This document shows, piece by piece, positions 46,932 through 55,291 of a stretch of DNA of 64,000 nucleotides. Numbering within the stretch: the first letter of the stretch is position 1; the number at the start of each line of letters is the position of its first letter. Where the stretch lies: the NCBI RefSeq assembly GCF_002860345.1, contig NZ_NMYC01000003.1, forward strand, positions 156,997 through 220,996, given 5' to 3'. The translations under genes were made by a program, and so were the position numbers. This stretch comes from Bifidobacterium anseris (GTDB lineage: Bacteria > Actinomycetota > Actinomycetes > Actinomycetales > Bifidobacteriaceae). The notes beneath the pieces are model-generated. The model ran no database searches, was not told where the DNA came from, and saw only the letters and a list, made by a program, of their open reading frames with translations.

Positions 46932-47156
46932 TCATTTAGGCGGCGCGGGAAGACGCGATTTAGACAAGTATTTGCCCACGTTCTTAGACAGTGGGTACAG
47001 TTGACGCATTGCTGCATTCTGCACCATCTCGCAGATTGCGGGGACAGCGCTCGGAAGAGACTCATCCTGGGCTTTCGCGATGCATTCTGCCCTAAAGCAT
47101 CCGAAAAGTGGCATGAACTGCTTATCCGTGAGGACATATTGCGCTATAGTACCCAT
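46932..47156 (-). CDS. Doubtful small protein in an AT-rich gap
   Basis: 74-residue open frame (starts MGTIAQYVL, ends SRLPAPPK) that overlaps the end of the upstream small gene by 35 nt and stops 3 nt from the fadD stop. It has no convincing SD and no recognised domain. It could be a coupled second gene, a frameshifted extension of the upstream gene, or chance. Confidence 0.28.
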   Translation of the reverse strand: MGTIAQYVLTDKQFMPLFGCFRAECIAKAQDESLPSAVPAICEMVQNAAMRQLYPLSKNVGKYLSKSRLPAPPK

Positions 47157-47427
47157 TGGATCTCAAGCTAAAAGGTGATGGCACAGATGAAATTCCCTTC
47201 TCCGCTCGACGCAATCTGTCCTTCAACAAATGGCGCGTCCGCTCAGGAAGTTTCTTGATGTTCCCCGGCGTGAGCATGGCGCGAAATAGCTGCACATGTG
47301 CAATTCCGGCGCAAGCGCACACACATTCATTTTCATAAGCATATACACAAATCGACTTACTACCGTCTTCATGGATATCAATGAACGACACAGTGAAATC
47401 TATTTCATGCTTGATAGGAAGTGCCAT
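47122..47427 (-). CDS. Hypothetical 101-aa protein in an AT-rich gap
   Basis: Starts MALPIKHEIDFTVSFIDIHE with GAGGAGGGTA just upstream, which is a good SD. It has a Cys-containing middle (ECVCACAG) and a basic helix (HLLKDRLRRAEKG). I do not recognise it. Base composition is low in G+C (37% in a counted 60-base line at 47341), like the islet at 30-31.4 kb. Confidence 0.42.
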   Translation of the reverse strand: MALPIKHEIDFTVSFIDIHEDGSKSICVYAYENECVCACAGIAHVQLFRAMLTPGNIKKLPERTRHLLKDRLRRAEKGISSVPSPFSLRSNGYYSAICPHG

Positions 47428-47834
47428 TACCCTCCTCGATGTTCCCCAAACCATCTCCCCTCACCAGTATTAGCGAAGAAGTAATAGTGAGTTTAAACAT
47501 AGAACTCTCCACAAGTAAAAGCATACACCTAAAAGCATTGAAACCACAACGTTTTATCGGTGTGTCGCCCCATATAGTGACAGCGTGCACGAATGCAATT
47601 CACATTCCTAGACTTTATCAAGATTCAAACTATCTTTTCGGATATAGACCATATGCTATTCCGGACTCAAGTATTCCGCTTCGTTTGCCTCGGCGCTAGT
47701 TGTATTTCGTCAAATTAACGTCCACGCCACGGACAGGCGATTACCGGCCGATCCTGATATCCGGATTGGCCGGTAGTCTTATCCATGACCGATTTCGGTC
47801 TGCTGACTGGCGCTATAGCCCGAAAGGACACCGC
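47428..47834. other. AT-rich intergenic region before the phosphatase gene
   Basis: 407 bp with no supported gene. Composition stays AT-rich to about 47700 and returns to normal just before the phosphatase. CCGGCCGATCCTGATATCCGGATTGGCCGG near 47742-47771 forms an imperfect inverted repeat (CCGGCC/GGCCGG). The promoter of the phosphatase must lie here, but no clear boxes are seen. Confidence 0.45.
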
Positions 47835-48398
47835 ATGCATGTACTGTTCGTATGCACCGGCAACATCTGCCGCTCGCCGATGGGCGAACTCATGTTCCCA
47901 CTGTTCTTTCATGACGATTCGATTGTGACGGACAGCGCCGGAGTGCAGGGGCTCATCGGTAGCCCGATCGACCCGTCGAGCGCACGGCTCATGCAGATGG
48001 ACGGTATCGATACATCAGCGTTCCGCTCCAAGCGACTTACGCCACAGCTCGCGATGGGCAGCGACCTCGTCCTGTGTTTCACCGAACGTCAGCGCCAGAA
48101 GATCGTCGAACTCGCGCCACGCATGCGCAGCCGCACGTTCCTGCTGACCGACTTCGCTGACCTGTGCGGCTACTGTGCGCACAATGACCTGATCGAAGGC
48201 GACACGCTCGAGGACCGTCTCGATTCGGTGCTCGCGAACGCGTCTCTCGTACGTCCGATGCTGCCGCCTGCGCATGACATCGACGACCCATACCGCAAGG
48301 AGTTCCCCGCCTTCGAAACCGCTCACCAGCAAATCGGCGAAGCCTTCGCGACGATCGCCGCCGCGCTCGAACCGGCCAAAGGCGCGCACGCGATCTGA
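47835..48398 (+). CDS. Low-molecular-weight protein-tyrosine phosphatase
   Basis: 187-residue phosphatase with the P-loop CTGNICRS at residues 7-14 from the very N-terminus and the catalytic Asp in DDPYRKEF. In EPS systems such enzymes (Wzb type) dephosphorylate the tyrosine kinase that controls chain length. No BY-kinase or Wzz-like gene is in the window. AAAGGA supports the start at 47835. It is convergent with the GT14 gene, with only 4 bp between stops. Confidence 0.9.
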   Translation: MHVLFVCTGNICRSPMGELMFPLFFHDDSIVTDSAGVQGLIGSPIDPSSARLMQMDGIDTSAFRSKRLTPQLAMGSDLVLCFTERQRQKIVELAPRMRSRTFLLTDFADLCGYCAHNDLIEGDTLEDRLDSVLANASLVRPMLPPAHDIDDPYRKEFPAFETAHQQIGEAFATIAAALEPAKGAHAI

Positions 48399-48402
48399 CC
48401 GA

Positions 48403-49290
48403 TCAGCGCGTACGCAATGTATCGGCGATCTTTCGGATAATCGCCGAGTCCACGCGCTCGTCGAACTTGCGTGCGAACAACTGCGGCGACGCCATCAGCT
48501 CGTCGTAATCCTGCGACCGGAACACATAGGGGGCGCCGCGTTCCCAATCAATGAGCCTGAGATTGTCGCCATGGCCATCGCCGTTCGGGTCGTACAAATT
48601 GCCCGCGAACGGCGAGTTGAGCACCATCGTCTGGATGAACAGCTCGTCCGAACAGTAGCTTGATCGGAACGTGCGTTCCACCAGCGGCTCCTGTTCCGTC
48701 AGATAGCGGCCGAATTCAGCCGTGATGCTGAACCATTGGCTTCCTTTGCCGATCTCCTTGAGCCCCGAACCTTTGAGCCGGTCCACATGCAGCAGTTTCT
48801 GCGCCTTGCTCAACACCCGCGTGGGCAGATCGTCCTTCCTGCCCGTGCGCTCCTGCCAAGGATGATGGAGGGCGATACGCTCCTTAATGGCATCCATGCG
48901 CCCGCCATTGGCGTTGCGGTAGACGAAGGCGATGAACTCCTTGCCGTCATGCTCCTGCAGGAACCGGCATATCTCATCGTTGGTCTTGATCGGCAGGTCC
49001 GCGCCGGACAGCAGATGCAGATAACCATATGGTTCACCGGATTCCAGTGCCGCCCGGATGAGTCTCATCTCGCAGCGCACCTGGCTGTAGCCTCCCCATG
49101 CCACCGGAATCGGTTCCACAATCGTGAGTTTGGATCTGCGCACATATCGTCTCAGGTCGGGAACCTCGGTACGCGAGGTCTTCGCATCGATATGCAGATA
49201 CAGGTCGTTGCGGTCATCGTCGAGCAAGCGCAGCAACGTGCCGAGCTGGTCGAAGTTGGTGTAGGCCATGATGAGATACGCATGTCGCAT
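48403..49290 (-). CDS. GT14 (core-2/I-branching type) glycosyltransferase
   Basis: 295-residue Branch-domain transferase, a family that mostly adds beta-1,6-GlcNAc or xylose. Motifs are AYLIMAYTNFDQLGTLLRLL, DLYLHIDAKT, YGYLHLLSGADLPIK and a C-terminal SDELFIQTMVLNSPF. Bacterial members occur in capsule loci. The sugar here is not predictable. It follows the GT2 gene by 15 bp, so the two form an operon. Confidence 0.87.
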   Translation of the reverse strand: MRHAYLIMAYTNFDQLGTLLRLLDDDRNDLYLHIDAKTSRTEVPDLRRYVRRSKLTIVEPIPVAWGGYSQVRCEMRLIRAALESGEPYGYLHLLSGADLPIKTNDEICRFLQEHDGKEFIAFVYRNANGGRMDAIKERIALHHPWQERTGRKDDLPTRVLSKAQKLLHVDRLKGSGLKEIGKGSQWFSITAEFGRYLTEQEPLVERTFRSSYCSDELFIQTMVLNSPFAGNLYDPNGDGHGDNLRLIDWERGAPYVFRSQDYDELMASPQLFARKFDERVDSAIIRKIADTLRTR

Positions 49291-49305
49291 GAATACGATC
49301 CCCGT

Positions 49306-50304
49306 TCATCCCAGATGATTGAAGGTCCACCGTGCCGGAGCAAAGGCGCCGCGGTACAGCATGAGCTTGAGATACCCCTTGGGGTTCAACCCATGGTGCA
49401 CTCCGGCGGCGCGTAGATGTGCGCGGTAGCGCCGATAGTTCGCGCGCACTTCCTCAAGCGGCATCGTTCCGGCCGACACCATGATCTTCTCATTGATGTA
49501 GAACACCGTGCCGACCGTCTCCCGGTACAGGTGCACCGGTTCCACATGTGCCAGACCCCGGCAGGCTCCGATCGCATACTCGTGCACCGTCCAGATGTCA
49601 TTGAGCTTGCCTTGTGAGATCTTCGTCTGCAGACTGCCGGTGCGGGCCATGCGATAACAGTACAGCGGCGCATGCACGACGGCTATCCGGTTCGACGCGC
49701 AGATCGCATCGGTGACGGCGGGATAATCCGAGCAGGTGCGCAGCTGCGGGATCGTCATCGACTCCATAGTGGTCCGCGTGAACATCTTTCCCCAGAGCTC
49801 CGGCCGCACCGCATGGTCGTCGTCCACGAAGAAGCGGTCGCAGAGCCTGGAGGCGGCCTCCCGGCATCCAATGACCTCTTCGGACATGCTGTCCTGTACA
49901 GATAGGGATGGCTCGTCGCCGTCCTCGAAGTTCTGTGCGCGGCATACGGCCATGTCCGCGTCATGCTCCGTCAACGCCCGCACGAGACGTTCCAGATACG
50001 TGGCATCCAGCAGATCGTCCGGATCGGCGAAGGTGATGAATGTTCCCCTCGCCTTGGCGAGCGCGGACCGACGCGCTCCTGCGACACCTTGGTTCTCGGC
50101 ACGGAACAGGCGGATGCGAGAATCCTCGGCGGCCGCCTGCTCACAAATCGCGGCCGTATCGTCACCGGATCCGTCATCCCATGCCACGATCTCGTAATCA
50201 CCGTAGCTTTGCCGTGCCATACTTGTGAGAAAATCAGGGAGATACCGCGCCACGTCATGCATCGGCACAATGACCGAAACCGTAGGATTTCCACCCTTCT
50301 GCAT
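49306..50304 (-). CDS. GT2 family glycosyltransferase
   Basis: 332-residue GT2 enzyme beginning VSVIVPMHDVARYLPDFLTS, with IVAWDDGSGDDT, NQGVAGARRSAL and the DXD-type FADPDDLL. The acceptor side shows VDDDHAVRPELWGKMF. No membrane helix. AAGGAAGG precedes the ATG. It is divergent from the pyruvyl transferase gene with 48 bp between starts, so their promoters must overlap. Confidence 0.87.
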   Translation of the reverse strand: MQKGGNPTVSVIVPMHDVARYLPDFLTSMARQSYGDYEIVAWDDGSGDDTAAICEQAAAEDSRIRLFRAENQGVAGARRSALAKARGTFITFADPDDLLDATYLERLVRALTEHDADMAVCRAQNFEDGDEPSLSVQDSMSEEVIGCREAASRLCDRFFVDDDHAVRPELWGKMFTRTTMESMTIPQLRTCSDYPAVTDAICASNRIAVVHAPLYCYRMARTGSLQTKISQGKLNDIWTVHEYAIGACRGLAHVEPVHLYRETVGTVFYINEKIMVSAGTMPLEEVRANYRRYRAHLRAAGVHHGLNPKGYLKLMLYRGAFAPARWTFNHLG

Positions 50305-50352
50305 CCGTTTACCTTCCTTCTAGCTGTCGCTTAATCAGTTTATCATCGACAC

Positions 50353-51423
50353 ATGCTCTTTTACGACCGGATCGTGCACGCCATCGGATTCAATAGGGTC
50401 CATAAGCTCAAGCATCTTCGCCGATATCATGATGGATTGAAGATGCATGGGCATGAGTTCCCGACCTCGCCTGATACCCGTATATGCGTCCTGGTCGGCT
50501 CGGCCGATTACGGCAACATCGGCGACATTGCGATCTCCGAGGCGCAGCTGGCGTTCCTGCAGGATCATTTCCCGGGAACCGTCATCGATATCATCGGCAT
50601 GCGTTTCCTTGAATACCGCCGCGTGCTTGAGCGGCGTCTGACACGTCGTGACGTGCTGTGCTTCCAAGGCGGCGGCAACATGAACGACCTCTACCCGTGG
50701 TTCGAATACGAGCGTTGCGAGGCGCTTGCCACCTTCCCGCACATCCGCAGCGTCATCATGCCGCAGACGATCCACTACCGGGACTGGCGTTCACCGCTGC
50801 TGCACTACTCGCAGAAGGTCTACGCGCGCTGCACCGACCTGCATATCTTCGCCCGCGAGCGCCGCTCCGAGGAACTGATGAAACGCACCTATCCGCATGC
50901 GGATGTGGAGCTTGTGCCTGACATCGTGCTCACGCTCGACCCGTCCCCGTTCATCGAGGGGTCGCCGATCCGTGACGGAATCACCGTCATTCTGCGCTCC
51001 GACCGCGAGCGCAGCCTCGATGATCAGGCGCGCGACCGCATCGAGGATATCGTCAGGGCCCGCGGGATGCAGGTGTCCCATACCGATACGGCGAGCAGCG
51101 CCAACCATCTGACGGCTGACGACCGCCGGCGTATTCTCGGCGGCATGCTCACGACCTTTGCGTCGTCGCAGGCCGTCGTCACCGACCGTCTGCATGGCAT
51201 GGTGTTCGCTGCGATCACCGAGACGCCATGCGTCGTGTTCGCGAACAACAACCATAAGATCCAGGGCGTCTACCAGTGGATCAAGGATCTGCCGTACATC
51301 CGTTTCGTCGACGACGTGGATGAGCTTCCCGACGCGCTCAACGCCGTCATGGGGGCGCCGGCCGCCTATCCGCGTGAACGGATGCTTGAACATTTCCGAC
51401 CGCTCATCGAGGTGCTGCGGTGA
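50353..51423 (+). CDS. Polysaccharide pyruvyl transferase family protein
   Basis: 356-residue protein of the PF04230 (CsaB/WcaK/EpsO) family, which transfers pyruvate from PEP to sugars of surface glycans. Motifs are SADYGNIGDIAISEAQLAFL, CFQGGGNMNDLYPWFE, SSQAVVTDRLHGMVFAAI and TPCVVFANNNHKI. Pyruvylated glycans are the ligand of SLH domains in other bacteria, and two SLH proteins lie 4 and 12 kb away. The next gene's GTG start overlaps its stop by 4 nt. Confidence 0.88.
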   Translation: MLFYDRIVHAIGFNRVHKLKHLRRYHDGLKMHGHEFPTSPDTRICVLVGSADYGNIGDIAISEAQLAFLQDHFPGTVIDIIGMRFLEYRRVLERRLTRRDVLCFQGGGNMNDLYPWFEYERCEALATFPHIRSVIMPQTIHYRDWRSPLLHYSQKVYARCTDLHIFARERRSEELMKRTYPHADVELVPDIVLTLDPSPFIEGSPIRDGITVILRSDRERSLDDQARDRIEDIVRARGMQVSHTDTASSANHLTADDRRRILGGMLTTFASSQAVVTDRLHGMVFAAITETPCVVFANNNHKIQGVYQWIKDLPYIRFVDDVDELPDALNAVMGAPAAYPRERMLEHFRPLIEVLR

Positions 51424-52961
51424 GCGAGAGGGGAAACGACACTGCGGTGAAAGGCGGCGCGCCGGATATGACAGAGCGCAAGGACGGCCATGAGGTCATG
51501 GAGCAGCTGACGAAACCGGAGTCGACGAATCCGGCGAACAAGTACAAGAACCTGCTGCTCAACATCGGCCTGTTCGCGCTCAATACGGTCGCGACGAAGC
51601 TCATCGCCTTCCTGCTGGTGCCGCTGTACACGTATTACATGACTTCCGGCGAGTTCGGCGTCACGGACATGTCGACGACGGTGATCAGCCTCGTCATGCC
51701 GTTGGCCACGTTGTCGATCTCGGAAGCCACGATGCGTTTCGCGCTCAACGACGAGGAGCACAACAAGAGCTACATCACGGTGGGCTTCATGATGGTGTCG
51801 CTGAGCTGCCTCATCGTGCTGTGCTGCCTGCCGCTGCTCAAGCTGCAGATCTTCGGCGGTCTGGACCACTACCAGTGGTTCTTCTTCATCTCCTATATCA
51901 CGAACGCCTTCCAGATGCTGCTCAACAATGTGGCGCGCGCCGTGAACGAAATCAAGATCATCCCCGTCGCGTCCGTCGTCACCGCGTTGTCCACCGGCCT
52001 GTGCGCGTGGCTGTTCATCGGCGTCGTGCATGGCGGTGTCGTCGGCTATTTCTGGTCGATGATCATCGGCAATGCGCTGGGCATCCTGTTCTATCTGTTC
52101 GGCGCAAGGCTGTACCGTTTTGTCTCGTTCATCACCTTCGCACGGATCAAGGCGAATCTTCAGGTGATGCTGCGCTATTCGCTGCCGCTCATCCCGAATG
52201 CGCTGTTCTGGTGGGCCGGCACAAGCATCAATCGTTTCTTCATCACGTCGATGCTCGGCATCGCCGCCTCCGGCCTGTTCGCCGTGGGCACCAAGATCCC
52301 GACGCTGCTCAATCTCGTCTGCGGCATCTTCCAGCAGGCGTGGACGCTGTCCGCGTTCCAGGAGTACAAGCGCACCGACATCTCGTTGTTCTTTACGAAG
52401 ATCTACCGCATCTTCCAGTCCGGCATGGTCCTCGCCTCCTCCGGCATCATCCTGATCACCCCGTGGATCGCCGGCTTCATGCTGCAGAAGGAGTTCTATA
52501 CGGCGTGGACGCTCGTTCCCGCTCTGCTCGTGGCGTTCTATTTCAATACGCAGAACGCGTTCTACGGCACCGTGTACACGTCGAGCATGCATACGACGAC
52601 GTTGTTCACGACGACGATCTGCGGCGCGCTGACGATCGTGACCGGCACCTATTTCCTCATCCCTCCGATGGGTCTGATGGGCGCATGCGTCGCGATGGCG
52701 CTCGGTAACTTCATCGTGCTTGTGCTGCGCATGATCTTCGCGAAACGGCTCATCGTCGTGCAGGTGCATTGGGTGACGGTGCTGCCGTCGGTGCTGCTGA
52801 TGATCGCACAGGCGGTCGTCATGACGATGCAGCCCGCCTTCTACATGCTGTGGTCGGCGGTCATCTTCGTCGTCATCGCGATCATCCAGGCGATCGACCT
52901 GACGCCCACGGCGAAGGAACTCTACGCAAGAATGCGCCAAGGTCGCTCGCAGTCGGCCTGA
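51420..52961 (+). CDS. Oligosaccharide flippase (second Wzx-like protein)
   Basis: 513-residue integral membrane protein with about 14 helices after a 40-residue polar N-terminus. The first helix reads NIGLFALNTVATKLIAFLLV, followed by PLYTYYMTSGEFGVTDMS, typical of the polysaccharide-biosynthesis family. GTG at 51420 overlaps the pyruvyl transferase stop (GTGA) with GAGGTG upstream, giving translational coupling. It is distinct from the flippase at 16188-17645, so two repeat units or two polymers may be exported. Confidence 0.9.
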   Translation: MSERGNDTAVKGGAPDMTERKDGHEVMEQLTKPESTNPANKYKNLLLNIGLFALNTVATKLIAFLLVPLYTYYMTSGEFGVTDMSTTVISLVMPLATLSISEATMRFALNDEEHNKSYITVGFMMVSLSCLIVLCCLPLLKLQIFGGLDHYQWFFFISYITNAFQMLLNNVARAVNEIKIIPVASVVTALSTGLCAWLFIGVVHGGVVGYFWSMIIGNALGILFYLFGARLYRFVSFITFARIKANLQVMLRYSLPLIPNALFWWAGTSINRFFITSMLGIAASGLFAVGTKIPTLLNLVCGIFQQAWTLSAFQEYKRTDISLFFTKIYRIFQSGMVLASSGIILITPWIAGFMLQKEFYTAWTLVPALLVAFYFNTQNAFYGTVYTSSMHTTTLFTTTICGALTIVTGTYFLIPPMGLMGACVAMALGNFIVLVLRMIFAKRLIVVQVHWVTVLPSVLLMIAQAVVMTMQPAFYMLWSAVIFVVIAIIQAIDLTPTAKELYARMRQGRSQSA

Positions 52962-52971
52962 CGATTCCCCT

Positions 52972-54180
52972 TCACTCCGTCGAATCCACAGCGCCGCCCT
53001 CCGGCGCTGTGCGACGACGCACGCGACGGCCCCGCACAGCCGCCGCCAAACGGTCGAACCATGCGCCCCGATGCCGGTCCACGGTGAGGCGGAACAGGCC
53101 CTGACGCAGCAGGTCCAGCATCAGGCACACCGTGAACACCATCAGGATGACCAATGCGCCGGAGATGATCGGATGTGCGCTGCCGAAGATCTTCGGCAGC
53201 GGCAGATACGTCGTCCAGCATCGGAAGATCGGCGGATAGAAATGGATCAGGTATACGCCGAACGCGGAGGCAGCGAGGACGTTGACGAATACGCTGTGGA
53301 ACCGGCAGCGCAGTACCAGCAGCAGGATGCCGGCGCCGATCATCATCGATGGCAGCCGCCAGTGGTCGAAGATGAACATCTGCATGCCGGCCATCCGTCC
53401 CGTGGCCATGAATATGGCGTTGGCCGCCAGCAGATACATCAGTTCGATGCCGATGCCAGCGCCGATCAGCGCCCAGCATGAGCGCACGTCCAGTTCCCGC
53501 ATATGCCAGCGGTAGTAGGTGATGAGCGCATACCAGTAGATGAACACGAAGACGCTCGCGTCGGTCAGACCGAACTCCACGTGAGGCACCAATCCCCCGA
53601 CGCCCCACACGACGAGACAGACGGCGGCGAGCTGCCCGTGCCGACGCTTCGACAGTCGCCGCAGACCGTCGTTGAGGAACGGCAGCAGCACGAGGAACAA
53701 CGCGTAGGCGGACGCGTACCACCACAGATTCGTGCTCAGCGGAAACACGCTGCGCACAGCCGTCATCGCCAAGCCATCGCCCACATAGACGCCCTCATGA
53801 TGCAGCACCAACGTGACGGCCAACAATATGATGCTCCAGAACAGCAGCTGCCGTTCGAGGATCCAGACGCGGCGCAGGCCGCTCGTCAGCGTATGCTCAC
53901 GGTCCATCAGGAACCATACGGACATCGCGAAGAACATGAAATTGGCGACCCAACCGCCACCCATATAGACGAACTGGTAGACGAGCTTCGCGATGGACAT
54001 CGGCTGCCGCGCCAGCCATCCGCCGCCGCCCACATAGACGTAGTGGTATCCGACGACCATCAGCATCGACACGAGCCGCAGCAGCTCGACGCTGGAGTTG
54101 CGGCGCGTCTTCGTGGTCCGCGCGCTACGATGGCGTCCTTTCATGGGATCCTCGGTCTTCCCGACCTCCCTGCCCGTCAT
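52972..54180 (-). CDS. Acyltransferase 3 family membrane protein, paralogue
   Basis: 402-residue membrane acyltransferase with about 10 helices. RRNSSVELLRLVSMLMVVGY, then LERQLLFWSIILLAV and RLTVDRHRGAWFDRL match the gene at 35633-36853. The likely role is O-acetylation of the EPS repeat unit. Its ATG overlaps the upstream GT2 stop (ATGA) and follows GAGGAAGG, so the two are translationally coupled. Convergent with the flippase; the stops are 10 bp apart. Confidence 0.86.
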   Translation of the reverse strand: MTGREVGKTEDPMKGRHRSARTTKTRRNSSVELLRLVSMLMVVGYHYVYVGGGGWLARQPMSIAKLVYQFVYMGGGWVANFMFFAMSVWFLMDREHTLTSGLRRVWILERQLLFWSIILLAVTLVLHHEGVYVGDGLAMTAVRSVFPLSTNLWWYASAYALFLVLLPFLNDGLRRLSKRRHGQLAAVCLVVWGVGGLVPHVEFGLTDASVFVFIYWYALITYYRWHMRELDVRSCWALIGAGIGIELMYLLAANAIFMATGRMAGMQMFIFDHWRLPSMMIGAGILLLVLRCRFHSVFVNVLAASAFGVYLIHFYPPIFRCWTTYLPLPKIFGSAHPIISGALVILMVFTVCLMLDLLRQGLFRLTVDRHRGAWFDRLAAAVRGRRVRRRTAPEGGAVDSTE

Positions 54181-55088
54181 CGCAGCGCCTTCCTCAGACT
54201 GCCCAATGCCGTGGCGTATTCCTTGCGGCGCATCGAACGCAGCGGCAGATGGAACAGGCCGTTCCACACGTAGCCGCGCAACCGTTTGAGCAATGCCCGC
54301 TTCTGCGCGTGCTCCTCAGGTGGCACGTCCAACTTGCGAACCGATTCGATGATGACGCCAGCGCCGCGCATGACGTCGAAACGCGCGCAGTTGAGCATCT
54401 GCGGGGCGACGTTCCTGACAAAGGCCAGTTCGAGATCCGCGCGCTTCGGCCACCCGAGCCGCGTGCGGATGCTCCCCACACGCGTGACCGACTGCTCGTT
54501 ATCCTCGTAATGGTATCCGGATGAACGCGGAATCACGGCGACCGTCGCCGCTTTCCACACCACCTGAATCTGCATGAGCACGTCGGCGCCGATCTTCTGA
54601 TCGGTGAAGGTCAGCCCATCATAGAGGCCGCGCCGCGTACAACTCGTCCACATCGTATGGACGATCCTGTCCATCAGGAACTGACGCAACGGCTCGGGGT
54701 GCCGCCACACGCCTACGCCGGTGCCGGTGATGACCACATCCGCGTCCGGATGCCGATGCAGCTGATCGGCGAAATATTCAATCCACCGCTCCTCGATCCA
54801 GTCATCGCTGTCCACCCACATGATCCAGTCACCGCTCGCCGCCGCGAGCCCGGCATTACGAGCCGCTCCTTCGCCGCCGTTCGACTGATGCACGACCTTG
54901 ACGCGCGCATCCTGGGCCGCATAGCGATCGCACAGCGTCGGTGTGCCGTCCGTCGAACCGTCATCCACGAGCACGACCTCGATATCCTTATAGGTTTGTC
55001 CCAGCACACTGTCGCAGCATCGGGGCAAATATCGTTCATTATTGAATACCGGGATGATCACACTTATTTTCTGCGCATGACGTTCCAT
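54177..55088 (-). CDS. GT2 family glycosyltransferase
   Basis: 303-residue GT2 enzyme starting MERHAQKISVIIPVFNNERY, with VVLVDDGSTDGT, NGGEGAARNAGL and the DXD-type MWVDSDDWIEERW. The region SYHYEDNEQSVTRVGSI and a helical tail follow. The start at 55088 begins just before the conserved domain; the SD is poor (AGAGGAA is 13 nt away), and an in-frame ATG at 55118 is possible. It is divergent from the large LRR/SLH gene. Confidence 0.86.
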   Translation of the reverse strand: MERHAQKISVIIPVFNNERYLPRCCDSVLGQTYKDIEVVLVDDGSTDGTPTLCDRYAAQDARVKVVHQSNGGEGAARNAGLAAASGDWIMWVDSDDWIEERWIEYFADQLHRHPDADVVITGTGVGVWRHPEPLRQFLMDRIVHTMWTSCTRRGLYDGLTFTDQKIGADVLMQIQVVWKAATVAVIPRSSGYHYEDNEQSVTRVGSIRTRLGWPKRADLELAFVRNVAPQMLNCARFDVMRGAGVIIESVRKLDVPPEEHAQKRALLKRLRGYVWNGLFHLPLRSMRRKEYATALGSLRKALR

Positions 55089-55203
55089 ATCCGCACCACT
55101 GTTCCTCTCGCAGCACATCTCTCCGCAAACCATCCCATAATACCGACGAGCGACGAAGAGGCGCGACCGGATATCACCGGCCACATGCATTCCTTTGCGA
55201 TGA

Positions 55204-55233
55204 TTGACACCTTCCTTTGCCGACCGATATAAT
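55204..55233 (+). promoter_or_regulatory. Consensus sigma-70-type promoter of the LRR/SLH gene
   Basis: Exact TTGACA (55204-55209) and exact TATAAT (55228-55233) separated by 18 bp. Transcription should start near 55240, giving a leader of about 50 nt to the ATG at 55292. This is the only perfect pair I found in the window and predicts strong expression of the surface protein. Confidence 0.85.
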
Positions 55234-55291
55234 GTTCGTCCATGTGTTTTCTCAATGGAGAGAGGAACCAACGACAGGGATGGAGGACATC

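Noticed and set aside
47421-47699. Plus-strand open frame in the AT-rich gap before the phosphatase
   Set aside because: No SD, no recognisable domain, and it overlaps antisense the better supported minus-strand small gene.
52987-53011. Hairpin CACAGCGCCG/CGGCGCTGTG as terminator of the second flippase gene
   Set aside because: It lies inside the coding end of the convergent acyltransferase gene and lacks a U-tract; it could still help termination but is not supported enough to list.
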